From NCBI RefSeq assembly GCF_036324505.1, contig NC_086360.1, positions 12,828,293 to 12,892,292 on the forward strand: 64,000 bases of DNA, in the 5' to 3' direction. A program made the translations under genes and the position numbers. Position 1 is the stretch's first letter. Each line of letters begins with the position of its first letter. Below the pieces are notes generated by a model that saw only the letters and a program-made list of their open reading frames with translations, had not been told where the DNA came from and did not search any database. The stretch comes from Eleginops maclovinus (taxonomy: Eukaryota > Chordata > Actinopteri > Perciformes > Eleginopidae). This document shows positions 43,166 through 62,077 of this stretch, piece after piece.

Positions 43166-43680
43166 TATGTCATGTTCACCTTGTGAACCATTGACCAAAT
43201 ACTCTGTTAAACTTACAATGTAAAAAATAATAATAATACTGTATTGTCACATTTACATTCTTATTATTCATAACTGTAATGGCAAATTAATGTGTTCCAA
43301 TTACCTATAAGTTCCTATTTCGGTTTGCCATTATTACACAGGTGAGGGCGAGAGTGATTGTAGGCAGATACAAACAAAATGATTTTCCAGTCGGCAGATG
43401 CAGTTTAGTTGTGGGTTATTTAGAGTTAACAATACCAGTGTTGTGGTGATCATTGATCATTGTATGGATTGTTCTGTCAGGTCTGTAGTTTTAGTGTCCG
43501 TGGCGTCTGGTAAGAACTGTTTGCTCTCTTCACCTGTGTTCCTCCCTTACCTGTAACCTATGCCCCTATGTATACACCCCAGTGCAGCTAATCACAAAAT
43601 CAATCAAAAAAATTATAGCAAGATAAATATAAACAAATTAAATTGACATACCAACAACACACATAAAATGGTTCCTACAT

Positions 43681-43721
43681 AATAATAATAATGCTAATAA
43701 TAATAATAATAATAATAATAA
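43681..43721. repeat. (TAA)n microsatellite
   Basis: About thirteen TAA units with one GC interruption. Confidence 0.9.
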
Positions 43722-43851
43722 CATTCCCACCTTTAATCAGACATTCCTCCCACACCAGAGTTTACACAATTACTGTTTCAGCCTGCTAACATGCTCACAA
43801 TATTTATCATGTTCACCATCTCAGTTTAGCGTGGTGCCATAATAAGTATGA

Positions 43852-44277
43852 TTTATTATAACAATCTTTCATAAATTCATCACAATTTCTTTCTCAGGAT
43901 AAAAATGTAATGGCACTAGGATTAATCCTCCACATATATCAGCACACATTTAATTGGCAATCCATTCAATAGTTGTTGACATCGTTTTGGTCTGGACCAT
44001 CAAACTGCCACTTTCGAAAGCGACGCTGAAGGGATGGTTGAGATAGTTTGAAGTGGGGTTAAATGAGGTACATATTCATAGTCAGTGTGTTATTTATAGT
44101 TAGCAGGTAACAATTTGGAGGAACCAATGAACCAGCAGGTCACGTTTTTTGTGAGGTAAAAATACCTTATACAACCTTACTTGAAACAATTCAAACTATC
44201 CTTTAATTATCTTTAACACATTCTTGTTGTACGCATCATGTCTTATTCCTCTACCAATATAACTGCTACTGAAGGCC
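43852..44277 (-). terminator. 3' UTR and polyadenylation signal of the second prion gene
   Basis: Minus-strand AATAAA at 43852-43857, about 420 bases after the stop codon. Confidence 0.5.
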
Positions 44278-45825
44278 TTAGTAGAGCAGCATAAGCATGT
44301 TGCTATTCAGAAGCATCATTGTTGTACTGGTGACCACAGCTAAAAGCCCCTGCAAGCCCATCTCCATTCGATGCACCCCAGCGGTGGTGCTGGGCTTCGG
44401 CTTTTTCTTCAAGTACTTTTCAGAGTAGACTATGTACAGCTCTACACACCTCCTTGCCTTCATCTGCTTGATCAGTGCCGGGTAGCCGATCTCCACAATG
44501 CTGACTGTATCGTCATCATCATTATCATCTTTAACAGGTTTTCTGAGAACCTGTGAAGCTGGAGGCAGAGGATTGGCTCCTGACTCATTTAGAGGGTGTG
44601 GAGTTGAAGGTGCAGAGGTCGAGGGGCTTTCTCCTGCAGTGCTGTTGGATTTTGTTGTGTTGCTTTCAATGGCAGAGTCTGGGGCTGCAGTAGTTGTGAT
44701 ATTTACAGAAGTAGTTTTGGTAGTTGTAATAGCAGTTGTAGTTGTTGTTGAGGTGGTAGCAGCTGGTTGGTTGTTTGTCTTTGGATTCTCCGCCTGCAGA
44801 ATGTCTGTTCTCTTCATGCAGGAGTCCATGTAGCTATCATAGGTTTCAGGAGGTTGGCTGTATTTGTAGTCTCTGCTATAGTCGTTGGTATCAGTGGACT
44901 TGGAACCATATTTCTTGTACATGTAGTTGTTGTAGTACTGCTCCTCCTGGGAGTTGTGGAAGTTGAAGGGAGGACGGGGGAACCTCCCTAGCCCGTAGCC
45001 CAGAGCCATCCCTACCATAGCCCCTCCACCTGCTGCCAATGCCGCACTGCGTCCAAACCCTCTGGACCTATCAGAGGGATACATGCCCATTGACTGAACT
45101 GAGTGGGAAAAGGGAGAGCCGCCCCCGCCACCATAGCCCCCATATCCATAACTACCACCATATTGTGGGCTCAGGACTTTGTTGTTTGGGTTATAGTTCA
45201 TGTATCCACCTGGATGACCACCATAACCGCCATAACCTCCGCCGAAAGGTGGGCCCTGTGCTGGGTATCCTGGCTGCTGGGCGTAACCTCCTTGATTAGG
45301 GTAACTCCCTTGATTAGGGTAACCCCCTTGATTAGGGTAACTCCCTTGATTAGGGTATCCCCCTTGATTAGGGTAACTCCCTTGATTAGGGTAACCCCCT
45401 GGTCGCCCTGGTTGTTGGGGATAACCTCCTTGATTAGGGTAACCACCTTGATTAGGGTAACTCCCTTGATTAGGGTAACCCCCTGGTCGCCCTGGTTGTT
45501 GGGGATAACCTCCTTGATTAGGGTAACCACCTTGATTAGGGTAGCCTCCTTGATTAGGGTAACCACCTTGATTAGGGTAGCCTCCTTGATTAGGGTAACC
45601 CCCTTGATTAGGGTAGCCTCCTTGATTAGGGTAGCTTCCTGGTCTGCTTGGTTGATTCGGTTGTTTCGGCTGTGTGAGGATTCCACCTTTAAATTTGGTG
45701 TCCGGGTTATTCGTTTTTGGGGTCTTTTTGAAAATATTTATCTTACCAAGTTTTATTGTTTTCTTGGCCAATGAAAAATTAATATGAACTAAAAAAAGGG
45801 ACAGACACACCAGAGTCAGCTTCAT
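44278..45825 (-). CDS. prnp: Teleost prion protein, distal long copy
   Basis: An intact 515-residue prion protein in one coding exon. I chose the ATG at 45825 rather than the in-frame ATG at 45861 because a splice acceptor (GTCTGCAG) lies between them, seven bases before 45825. Seen: signal peptide (1-about 20), Lys-rich N-terminus, sixteen YPNQG units in blocks of 7, 3 and 6 separated by two [10 protein letters not shown] units (about 64-190), Gly/Tyr region, conserved hydrophobic core [20 protein letters not shown], globular first half with SYMDSCMKR, a long Thr/Ser/Asn-rich insert with several N-glycosylation sequons (NIT, NTT, NST), an acidic DDNDDDD run, helix 3 with [12 protein letters not shown] and the second Cys, and a hydrophobic GPI signal ending LMLLY. 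The two Cys would form the family disulphide. Longer than mammalian PrP, as known for fish. Confidence 0.95.
   Translation of the reverse strand: MKLTLVCLSLFLVHINFSLAKKTIKLGKINIFKKTPKTNNPDTKFKGGILTQPKQPNQPSRPGSYPNQGGYPNQGGYPNQGGYPNQGGYPNQGGYPNQGGYPNQGGYPQQPGRPGGYPNQGSYPNQGGYPNQGGYPQQPGRPGGYPNQGSYPNQGGYPNQGSYPNQGGYPNQGSYPNQGGYAQQPGYPAQGPPFGGGYGGYGGHPGGYMNYNPNNKVLSPQYGGSYGYGGYGGGGGSPFSHSVQSMGMYPSDRSRGFGRSAALAAGGGAMVGMALGYGLGRFPRPPFNFHNSQEEQYYNNYMYKKYGSKSTDTNDYSRDYKYSQPPETYDSYMDSCMKRTDILQAENPKTNNQPAATTSTTTTTAITTTKTTSVNITTTAAPDSAIESNTTKSNSTAGESPSTSAPSTPHPLNESGANPLPPASQVLRKPVKDDNDDDDTVSIVEIGYPALIKQMKARRCVELYIVYSEKYLKKKPKPSTTAGVHRMEMGLQGLLAVVTSTTMMLLNSNMLMLLY
45289..45645 (-). repeat. 15-bp coding minisatellite in the second prion gene
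   Basis: Sixteen copies of a 15-bp unit encoding YPNQG, ordered 7, 3 and 6 from the N-terminal side, with an 84-bp higher-order period (for example 45401 against 45485) set by two [16 protein letters not shown] inserts. Neighbouring units are nearly identical in DNA, so copy number probably varies between individuals. Confidence 0.93.
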
Positions 45826-46340
45826 CGTTGCACTGCAGACAGGAGCCAGGGAATGAAACATAGAGTAGGAAAGTAAAATAAAAATGGGTGTTACTTGTTA
45901 CCATTATAAAGTGTTTCACTGGACTGCAGAACACAAACAGCAAACATTTTATCCGAATCACAAAACATTACCGCAAAACATTAAAAGTTCAAGAGAAGAC
46001 AAAGTTGGATTTATGAGCAAAAGCTTGAAAAATATACTTATTTGGGACAATATATTTACCTAGCTCCTGTTAACTATATTACATTTCTTGAAGATGAAAT
46101 AAGTCAACAGCCATGATTGTGGCTCAGTTTTGCCCACCTGTTTTACCCTTTTCGTTCAACATGAAGCAACATAGCTGCCAGGCTAAAAATAGCACAAACA
46201 CTTTAGACCGTTGGCTTACTGCAGGCGGACAAATGTTGCTCTTTACACGCTAGTTCAAATTATATTATTTGTTTTCATCAAAGGAAATGAAAAAATATGC
46301 CAGTAGTTTCCTTATGTATATTAGATTACATAAAACTGAC

Positions 46341-46420
46341 CTTGTCCGTCAGTCCGATGATTCTCTCTTTAGATCCTGTAGCCCACTTCCCAAATATAAC
46401 TTTTGCCCCCGCCCCCCAAC
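46341..46420 (-). promoter_or_regulatory. Predicted promoter and 5' UTR exon of the second prion gene
   Basis: On the minus strand a donor GACAAG followed by GTCAGT lies at 46341/46340. About 50-60 bases upstream is a TTATATTT TATA-like box (46393-46400), and next to it a GGGGGGCGGGGGC GC box (46405-46417). This TATA plus Sp1 layout followed by a short exon and a roughly 0.5-kb intron fits a prion gene promoter. The start site is inferred. Confidence 0.5.
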
Positions 46421-49400
46421 TCTATGGAAGCTCTAGAGGCAAGTGAAAAAGAAAATCTGGGGATCTATTTTCTAAGACTAAACCTAACCTACATTTTCTC
46501 TTGTGTTTATGAATTGGTAACTGGTGAAAAAATAGCTTTGCTAGGAGAAAGAAAACATATTCTGTCAATGTTTTTAAATGTTTGTGACGCTCTACTGCAT
46601 TAGTCCATCTTTCATTTTATATTGAAAATATTATGAATATTCTGCATTCTTTTGTTGAAAAGTCTAATTTCTTTAAGTTTCCCTGTAATGTGACATTTCA
46701 GATCCCAATTAATAACAGATATTATTTGGTAACATTTTATGGAAGCTATTGAAAAAAAATAAAATAGATAAATGGTCACAAGCCATTAAACAAAGCAGAG
46801 CTGCTCGAATTGTTGCATAGAATGGCATAAAGTTAGCCAGCAACAAAAACTGTTTCCAGTACTTTAGAGATTAAAACAAACATGTTTATTTTACGCAACT
46901 AACAACCAATAAATAGTGAAACCACAGAAATTGATATTCCTGCAGGTCTTTTTCATTTTTACCTACGCGATTTTTAGGTATCAGGACCTTGGATTGTATG
47001 AAAGTATAAATGCCTCATTAGCAAATGTAAACATAGCATTTCAGAAAACTTGCAATACAAAACTTAATTGTCTTACTGTAATTAATCAAATATCATAACT
47101 TATTTATATAATCCATATTTCCCAACACAAGTACTGTCAACAAAGAAAGATAGGATACGACTGGAAAGGGTTCCATTTTTTTATTTCTGTGAATTTTGTC
47201 TTCCATTACCCAGACACTCACTTTCAATGGTTGATGCACACATTTAACGCAGGGTAGGACATCACTGGACAGCAGTGCATTTTACACTGAAAGAAACAAT
47301 CCTTAAAGATCAGAGGACACATCATGATGGCATTGATGCCCCAAACCATCTGAGATAGCAGCAGGAAGTTGTAGTTACCAGACAGGCACAATCAGATGCT
47401 GATGAATGAACGATGTGAAACCAGGTAGATAATTAAGGATTTATCTGTGAATATAGTGTGGATGCAGAGAAATGCATCCTGAAAATTCACAAAACCTTTT
47501 CATTTCAGTTCAAAGGTCTCAGAGGCACAGCAGAAACATGAAACCAGTTTAGTCACCCCCACTATTTAATGCTGTGCAATCCTTCTATCATGCAAGAGCC
47601 AGTCGCCAATGTCAGAAAACCTCCTCGCAGAGGAACTACAGACGTCTAAGGAGCAGCTTATCAACATGACACAGCTCTCTGCACAGGTCAGTGATGGGTG
47701 TTGAGAGCATCAACCTTTTGTTTCATAGCATGAATCAGTTTCATCTACTAAGAATGTCTTGGGATTTTTTTTTTAATATGGCAGAAAAGCCCAAACCAGA
47801 GATGAGAAAGGGACTAATCAGATTTAATTTGATCCCATTTGTACCACAAGTGCAGAGCTGATCATATGTGATTGCTTTTTCATCAGTATCAACACTGGGA
47901 AGGATTCTTTTGGATCAATAATTGGATCCAATGGGGAGGGGAAGAGGAGACATTCCACTAAAGAGAAATGGCCGCTTTAAACACAGCGCAATGAAGATCA
48001 AATCAAAAACTGTTGTACAATATAGAAAATCTGTTCTGTGATGAAAGGAGCAAACACAAACGCCCTTTACCCTTAGGCACATGTGTAAAACCAATCAAAT
48101 AAAGCTTCATTAGCAAACAGTTTGCTTAAAAAATATCCTTTGATTTTTGACATCCTCTTCTGGGACGAGCCTATGAGTCAAATAGCATGAGGAAGAATGT
48201 TTTGGAGACAAAACGTTACTCCAGCAATGTCAAATGTAGAGGGATGTAACATCTTAAGTAATGTCAAACACACACTCAACTGTATTCATACAGTACACAC
48301 TTATGTGGTAAACCTTCCAATTATAGCTTTAGGGTCATATTATGCAGTAGGATATTAGGGTGAACCAAACTAAATGCTTTACATTTACCTCTTTTAGAGC
48401 CACCATTTAAAAAAAAAATCTCATTTGTGGCTTCAGAATTTACGCTTATTCCCAATATTAATAATATATCTTAATGAATTACATCAAGTATTTTCAGTTT
48501 AAAAGAAATCTTAGTATCATAGTGTTAAAACACAATACATACACTGTACAGTATATGCAAATCAAATCTGCACATTTCGTAGACTGTCTGTTCAGTGGTT
48601 TACCAGTGGAGGCAGACGGCACCTTACCTCAGTCACCTCTGGGTTTAAGGAGTGACCTTTCTCTAAATAATATACCAGTCTTCATTTTCTAATTGCAGCA
48701 GTAAGCAGCTACGTTACAACACCCTGTTCAGATGCAGGGCCAGACCAAATCTGCAGCTGGAGAAATTACAAAATGACATTTTGAACCTTTGTGCTTTTTA
48801 TTTCATAAAGCAGGTTCAGATGTGTCATTTGCTTCAGCACATCAGAGTGATCCAGCTGCCTGGAGATGGTACAAATACCAAACAAAAAAGTTCAGCAACG
48901 TATTTCTTAAATAAATTACTTCTCTTATATCCTGAAGAGGAGCGAAAAAGGAATCCAAATAAAAATAAATGAAACACTTGAAATTTTTCAAGGGACTGTA
49001 GACTTTGCATAGCAAAATATACAAGCTGCTGCTGCTGCTTTATAAGACAGGGACACAAATATACAGAATATTTACAAATTTACAGGAGAAGGAGGGTGCC
49101 TGGACTGTAAGGAGACACCATCAAACAGACGGTTAACCCGGCTCTGCCGTGGGCGGTTTGGGCGTCACTTCCAGGACATAAGGTCAAAGTATTCACACCA
49201 TTAATGTTCTGCCAGTCCCTGTAACATCAGGCTGGTTTGTCCAGCTCTAATGGAGAGTGACAGAGAACGGAGTGCACAAATCAGAGGGTTTCAGGGGATA
49301 AAGAAGCAGCTGCTGAGATGAAGCAGATGAGGCAGCAGACCTTTCCCTGGGTGTAAACAGAGCAGGAGAAAGAGGGAACAGGACTCCCAGGATCAACATG

Positions 49401-49578
49401 CCAAAGACAATGCTGAATGCAGCCAGTGGTTCCCCGTCCCTCTGGACTGAAGACAGAACCAGATATTTAAAAAGGAGGAGTTTAAAGTATTTGAGGTCCG
49501 CCGAAATGTAGACCAAAAAATGCCCCTTATCTGACCACTACATCCCTTAGAGCTCAGTCCAGAGGCTCCAGCTCCGCT
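46421..49578. other. Spacer between the second prion gene and letm2, including letm2 3' UTR
   Basis: No supported gene. The part next to 49579 on the minus strand is letm2 3' UTR; its end is not clear, with a minus-strand AATAAA candidate near 48798. A small exon-like frame on the plus strand at 47609-47686 is described under findings. Confidence 0.5.
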
Positions 49579-56050
<6,472 letters not shown>

Positions 56051-56689
56051 TGCAGGGGCCGATTACAATATTCTGTTAAACGCACACATGGAGACAGAGA
56101 GAAAGAGAGAGGGCGTGTTGGTTTCAGGTTACACCGGCATGGTGCCGCAACAGACTGACTGGAAAAATACAACAAGCTGTAAAACATGTCCTCTCACACA
56201 CACTGTCTGTTGCTAAAACACGCTCATGACATACGGTATGGTGTGCAAGTTAGCTGTTAACCATGCAAAACATGATAGGATGTAAAACCTTGGCGTGAGT
56301 GCAGACGGACAGTAGTTAAGCTAACATTATGTAACAACTCAACTGCAGAACAACTTGCTACTAACCTGACAAATATTAACCCGGACATCGGCTTAATTCA
56401 AAATTAAATCAAAGTAATACGTTAATTAAACTATACACATTTGGAAATAACTCCACATAAAATTGACATGTTGCCTAGCGTCAGGTTAAATTACACAGCC
56501 ACTGTTATGCTAGCTTCATTAATGGTAGTGCTAAACTGAGGAGGAAATCCTCATGATTTTGATAATTACCCACTCACGTTAGCTACTGCTGTGTCACCAG
56601 AAAATGTCCAATATCTTTAAATATCGAAATATTAGTTCCATAGAAACCTCTTCCAGTACTTTAAAATTAACATTAGCATCGTGCTAGTG

Positions 56690-56900
56690 AATTCTCCATT
56701 AGCTAGGTAGCCTCTGCTAGCCTGTTAGCTCGCTGCTGCGGGTGAAATGGAAGTCTGCGGATGACGAGCCGACTAACCTCCAGCGTCAATGACGGAGCTA
56801 TGGCTGCCGCTGCTGACTGGGCGTAGTAAGGCTTCTCCGTGAAACGGTAAATTATATAATCCATCCACAACAATAGGTCGAGCTGAACGGGAGCGATGAA
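56690..56900 (-). promoter_or_regulatory. letm2: Predicted letm2 promoter and non-coding first exon
   Basis: A GC-richer block. On the minus strand GACGCTGGAG is followed by GTTAGT, a donor at 56778/56777, and the next acceptor (TTTAACAG) lies just before the ATG exon. The first exon is therefore about 56850-56778. It lies about 2.3 kb from the nsd3 promoter, facing the other way. Confidence 0.55.
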
Positions 56901-57089
56901 AGTAAGGGTTGATGTTGTGATAAACCCATTTACGGAGGGTTTACACAGTAAAAGTCGTCGTGTTTAAGCTCCTTGCTCGTCAACTCCTGTCCCGCAGCCT
57001 TCCCCAGGCAGCTGCACTGAAAGGTCACACTGTACATGCGTGAATGTTGTGTGCGTACAAACCGAAGATCCTCTACGTACGGAGAGATG

Positions 57090-57568
57090 AGGTGGTAGAA
57101 GTACTCCGAAAATACTTCCAAAGAAAGAGTCCTGCATTCATTATTATATTCAAGTAAAAGTACAAAAGTACAAGCATCAAAATATGTACTAAGTATTCAT
57201 TATTCAGATTTGCCCATTTCAGAACAATATATTTTATGTTTTCAGTAAAAATTATTGATCCATTAATATGGGAATCAGAGCTTGTAAAGTTTTAGTTAAT
57301 TTTAATCACCTTGTTTCCTGCAGGGTAGTTTGTGAAGGTTACTCCAGGTGTAACTAAAATCTTATTTAAGTGTTGATTATATTTAGCATTATTAATCTGC
57401 AAAGTAACTAAGGGTATTTAATAAGTGTAGTGGACTTGAAGTACACAATTTACCTCTGAATTGTGGAGTCAGAGTGCAGCATTTTTTTTAAAATACCCAA
57501 GTACAAGTGCATCAGAATGGTACTTAAGTACAGTACTAGAGTAAATCTATTTCTTTGCCAACACTGTT
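57090..57568. mobile_element. Decayed AAGTAC-type teleost MITE
   Basis: Contains CAAGTAAAAGTACAAAAGTAC, AAAATACCCAAGTACAAGTG and TACTTAAGTACAGTACT, and ends GCCAACACTG. This is the same family as 22058-22389, in the head-to-head gap between letm2 and nsd3. Confidence 0.55.
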
Positions 57569-59040
57569 TATGTTGAAGTATTATATATTTCGTCTATACT
57601 GATATTGAGAATAATTGGAGATGAGGGTTATTTAAATATCAAAGATTCGCCATTTAATGTTGTACATCAGTGCTGGAGATATGGAAAATTAATGCAATTT
57701 ATGTTATACTTTTTACATGTGTACCCATTTAGCGTTTACTGTATAAATATATATATATGTGTGTAAAGTTTATATTCTGTATAACATAACTATAATATAT
57801 AACATTTTGTGTTTAGAAAAAGCTATGCATTCATTTAGTTGTCTTAATAGTTGTTCAGTATTCTTTTTTATATTAGATTAAGTCTGTAACACATTAGGTA
57901 CCAATTCCTCAAAGGGATAGCTAGATTTGGGTGTTGTTGTCGTTAGCCAGCCACTTACACTAGAAATACCAGAAATACAATATGTCACCTGCAGTGTATG
58001 TCCTCTGGTTAATGCCTTTGTTACAAAAGAAATGTGCTGAGAATCACTCAAATTTGAATAATCATACTCGCACAGAAGTTATTATGTCTAGTACCTTTTG
58101 TATTTGTGTTCATCAAGCCAAATATCATGATACATTTTCATGTTCTCGATGTAGGTAAGTGGACAGCGCTCGCGATGGGCTTTAATATGCTGGCACTGGA
58201 TCATAAAAGGTAAGAAACTTTCTTTTGTTAGTATGGATATTGCAATTCACTGATTTGCTGCCGTAGTTGAGAAGCAGTTTGAGCAGACTTTGGTTAGGAA
58301 AGTTTTACACATCAGCCCCCCCGTTTGATGATCTTGTCTTCTTTGACCAAAACACTTTTATACTGAATAGTTAAAGATTGGGTCTTAGCTGCTGGGTCTT
58401 AGCTGCTGGGTCTTAGCTGCTGTATGATAAAGTAAACACAAAATTGTCATAGAAAACAAAACAATGTCATAAGCAAAAGTATTTTAAAAAGAAGCTCAAC
58501 ATTTGTATTTTTATAAATGATGTTGCAAGGTGCTTAAATAGCTAAATCAAACAGTTTGTAAAGGGTTTAAATTGTGTTTTAAAAGAAGAAAATGCGTGCA
58601 AAAACCTATGTTTTGCCCACACATAACGAATGTGGACATCAACAAATGTGGAACCAGGAAAACTAGTCAGAGTGAGACGTCTTTAATGTGGCCCTCCTCT
58701 CAGCTCTAGATCAGGCGAGGAGGCGTATACAAGCCAATCAGAGACGCTGGTGCAAACGTAACCACAGCATCTGCATGGCGTTGTGATCAGGCTGCAATCA
58801 AAAAAAATCACAACTACTATTTAATAGTCTTCTCTTTGACACCTTTTCTTATTTAATAATATGACACAATCAAAAATAAAACTTCAAACTGTTTTATTAG
58901 TTTGTTTTTTTTACATTATCTTTCTCCCGACATGAAACATTAAATCCCTGTTTCATTTCAGGGTAGGTGTGACAAGTATGAAACTTTATACATATTTTTC
59001 CATCATTTTCATTATACATATAAGCTGACATCAGAAGTGA
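57569..59040. other. letm2-nsd3 spacer, no gene seen
   Basis: AT-rich sequence without coding signs, apart from the short tandem repeat at 58379. Confidence 0.5.
58379..58422. repeat. Three copies of a 14-bp tandem unit
   Basis: GGGTCTTAGCTGCT repeated three times, the last copy passing into unique sequence. Confidence 0.85.
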
Positions 59041-59492
59041 ACTACACATCCCGAAATGCTCCTCAGAACCCCTCCGGTCTGTGTGATTTTGGCGCTGAGC
59101 TGCAGGAGAGACCGACCACCAGGCCTGGACTAAAAAATAAAAGCAGTGTGCTTTTGTTAAACCAAAGGAAGAGGGAGCTAGAGATGATCATTAATATAAT
59201 AATATTTAGAAGAAGACTGCACACTGGAGGGGGAGATAATTAAACACATCTACGTGAAGCAGTGTCTCTACTAAATGCTCCTACATTGAGGAAGAAGAGC
59301 CAGGCTTTGGGATTGGGCAGCGACCAGATAGCGTAACACCCCCTCCTCCTCTCTGTAGAGAATTGCGTTAAAACGAAAAGGAAAAGGCCTGCGCTTTATC
59401 TAAATTACAGGGTTTTTTTCTTTTACTCCCTATATATTAAACGAGGACCCGTTGCTGGCTGGTGTATGTGTTTAGAATGGGACTCGCTGAAG
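59041..59492 (+). promoter_or_regulatory. nsd3: Predicted nsd3 promoter and first non-coding exon
   Basis: ACTACACATCCCGAAATGC at 59041-59059 closely fits the ZNF143/THAP11 site (ACTACAnnTCCCrnnATGC) common in vertebrate housekeeping promoters. Downstream, GACTCGCTGAAG followed by GTATTG gives a donor after 59492. The coding exon begins at an acceptor at 62033/62034. Exon start is not known. Confidence 0.5.
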
Positions 59493-59609
59493 GTATTGAT
59501 ATTTCTTTTTTAATTATATTATTCTCCTGCATCCTCGACTCGGCATCAAAATCTGTGCTGCTTCTTTGCTCTCCTCTTTAGCGACATGTTTGCCATACTG
59601 TGGTTGTCT

Positions 59610-59646
59610 CCCCCCCCCCCCCACACACACACACACACACACACAC
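59610..59646. repeat. C13 run followed by (CA)n
   Basis: About thirteen C followed by about twelve CA units, in the predicted first intron of nsd3. Confidence 0.9.
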
Positions 59647-62033
59647 GCTCTTGCAATGTTTTTGAGGGTCGCAGCTTTATTATTTTCAGGCACATTTATC
59701 TCCAAACCGACAGTTATGGAGGTATAATCACGCCAGACAATTTGATTTAAAGGGGCAAAGGCAGCCATATTGGCAATGGAGCGTTAGCCTAGCCACCATT
59801 AGCTTCTCCTTTCATCTTCTTCCATGTGTTTAGAACATTAACGTATAACAAATAACGGATTGGGACGGTCAGTCGTGTGTGCACAATGACAACCGGTCGT
59901 GTCCCCCGGTTTCGTGTTTTCGTTTTTTCTCGGTTAAAATGATCCACATCTTTTTTTAAACACAATCCCATAGCTTTTGATGGCAGGTAGCTTCAGGCTA
60001 ACATCGCAGAAAGCTATAAGATCATTCAGTGAAACATGTTTTGTCTGCGCAGACGTTTTGAAGCAGGTATATATGTGTACCATTCCACGTATTATTTCCT
60101 AAAATAATAACACAAGTCGGTATAGATAGCTAGTGACTTTTAGTTGACATCTTTTTATGGGTGTTTACATCACAGTTATACACCATTGCCACCGCTGGGC
60201 TGAGTGGTCACACATTAAACCACAATCAGGGGATTAATCAAATTGCTCTGCAAGCTCCAACCCTTTTAACCTCATTAAAAATCATAATAGATGTTAAGAG
60301 TGTCCAGTATAAAATAATGAAGCAGGCACTGGTAGCTGCTCTTTGTTTTGTTTGGGGTAGCAGGCCACCATGTGTTGGTGTTGATGAAATAAAAACACTA
60401 ATAAATGTTCAATAGCTTGGAAAAGATTCACTTCACAGGTGATTGATTATTGGCTATAAAAAAGGAAAAGGTCTTGATCATTAATACGAGCTGCTTGGAA
60501 TTTGTTTTGCATTTTGATGGCTTAAGTTTAACATAAGGGACAAGGGATTTGTCCAGTTTTTGGAAAGTGTTTACATTTACCCTTTATTTAACCGGGTAAA
60601 ATGATTGAGTTTAAAAGTGTTTTGTAAAGGGCAAAGAGAGCAGTCTAAACAGTGTTACAACAGTCAACACAAAGAGACAAAACAACTTTCAGACAGTAGA
60701 AATGAGTAAAACATCCAATCCCGTAACAAAAAACTGTTTTTATACGTAAAAGGTATAACTTATTATGTGATTTCAGTGAAAAATGAGAGTGCAAGCATTG
60801 ATCAACATTGCAATTTTCCCAATCTTTAAAATGTTCGGCATAGTAGTCAGCACAGACAGTTTCAGTTCTTTTTCCAGGAAGATGTGGCGCTGCATACAAA
60901 AAGTTTTTTGCCTAATTTTGTTCTAACCTTGGGGACCAAAACCTGTAAAATATCTTGGCATATATTACATAATATTATGACGTGTGAAAACCAAGATCAA
61001 TATGGATTTTATTTATTTTACATGTAGCCCATGTTTGACCCCTGGTTACCAATTATTTGCCACACAAATTAGCACAACAAAATCATATTAATCTGACAGT
61101 GTTACATTATTTGTCAACTGTATTCTTTCGAAAAGTTAGGCTCCTATCAGATTGTGTAACAGTTTAGATTCAAACAGGAAAGATGAAAAATGTCACGCAG
61201 CAAAGGTCTTGGCTGGAAGCAAAGCGCGGATGTTGCATGTATTTGTTGTGCAGACATTCAGGTACTGCAGTTTCTCAAGGCCCTGTCTTAGTCTAATGTT
61301 CTCCCTATTTAAAAAATCTGTTCATACTATGCCTAAATGACACGTTCCGAAATGCATTTGTGTTTAATTTAAGTGCCTAAAACCCACTGACCCTGAGCAA
61401 ATCAGGGGCAGCAGGAGAGGATGTGGTAATGTCAAGCTAGTGCTTAATGTTTTATATTTTTAAGGGCTTTGTAAAGGATGAATGAAATGAGCTTAAACAA
61501 CAGATTCATCAGTCTTGGTTTTGAAAAAACTGTGTATTGTGATAATTACATGTTTTCAAGGGACCTTGAAATCCTTTGAACATTTGTAAACATGAAAGGA
61601 AAAATGAAGACCTTGTAAGTTAATAAAATGGAGGGTTGTTGAATTTATAAGACAACAAATTGAGGTTGGCTTAGCTCTTCAATTAGTTAATTTTTCTCCG
61701 TTGCTGTCACTCATCTTGCACATTATATTGTTTTGATGTGTTACAAGAGGCAGGAGAGCACACAGTCTGCCACCACTGTAACACTCCACAAGCCTCCCTC
61801 TCTTTAATTGTTGCCTGTGAGCTTCTGCACAGTCTGCTAGCTCTCATTATAAAAATTCTCAGTATTGTAACAAACGATAACCTTAATCTGTGTCTGAAAC
61901 AATGCCGTGCTGGGTTCTTGAATTTAAGCTTTAAGATGGTGTGGGAACCATGTAGTCAGCGATAATGATTGAACCAGAGTCTACTGTGTCGGATGTCCCT
62001 TCACACCTGTGTCTCATTTCTTTCTGTCAACAG
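59647..62033 (+). other. nsd3: nsd3 first intron, nothing recognised
   Basis: AT-rich, no conserved coding segment on either strand. Ends in a good pyrimidine tract and TCAACAG acceptor at 62033. Confidence 0.5.
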
Positions 62034-62077
62034 GTCCAGTCAAAGAAAAAGACAGTTAAGGATGCAGGAGCCCAACA

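Noticed and set aside
45289..45645. Repeated TTAGGG units looking like interstitial telomere repeats
   Set aside because: TTAGGG occurs only once per 15-bp unit and is the reverse complement of codons for Tyr-Pro-Asn-Gln-Gly in an open prion frame; it is a coding repeat.
45289..45645. Regular short repeats resembling a CRISPR array
   Set aside because: Units are directly joined 15-mers without unique spacers, inside a vertebrate coding exon.
45103..45774. Plus-strand and alternative minus-strand frames rich in LIRVTP or LIKGVT repeats
   Set aside because: Shadow frames of the prion repeat; the sense frame has a signal peptide, core and GPI tail.
45826..45861. Upstream in-frame ATG of the distal prion gene
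   Set aside because: The acceptor GTCTGCAG separates it from the signal-peptide ATG at 45825.
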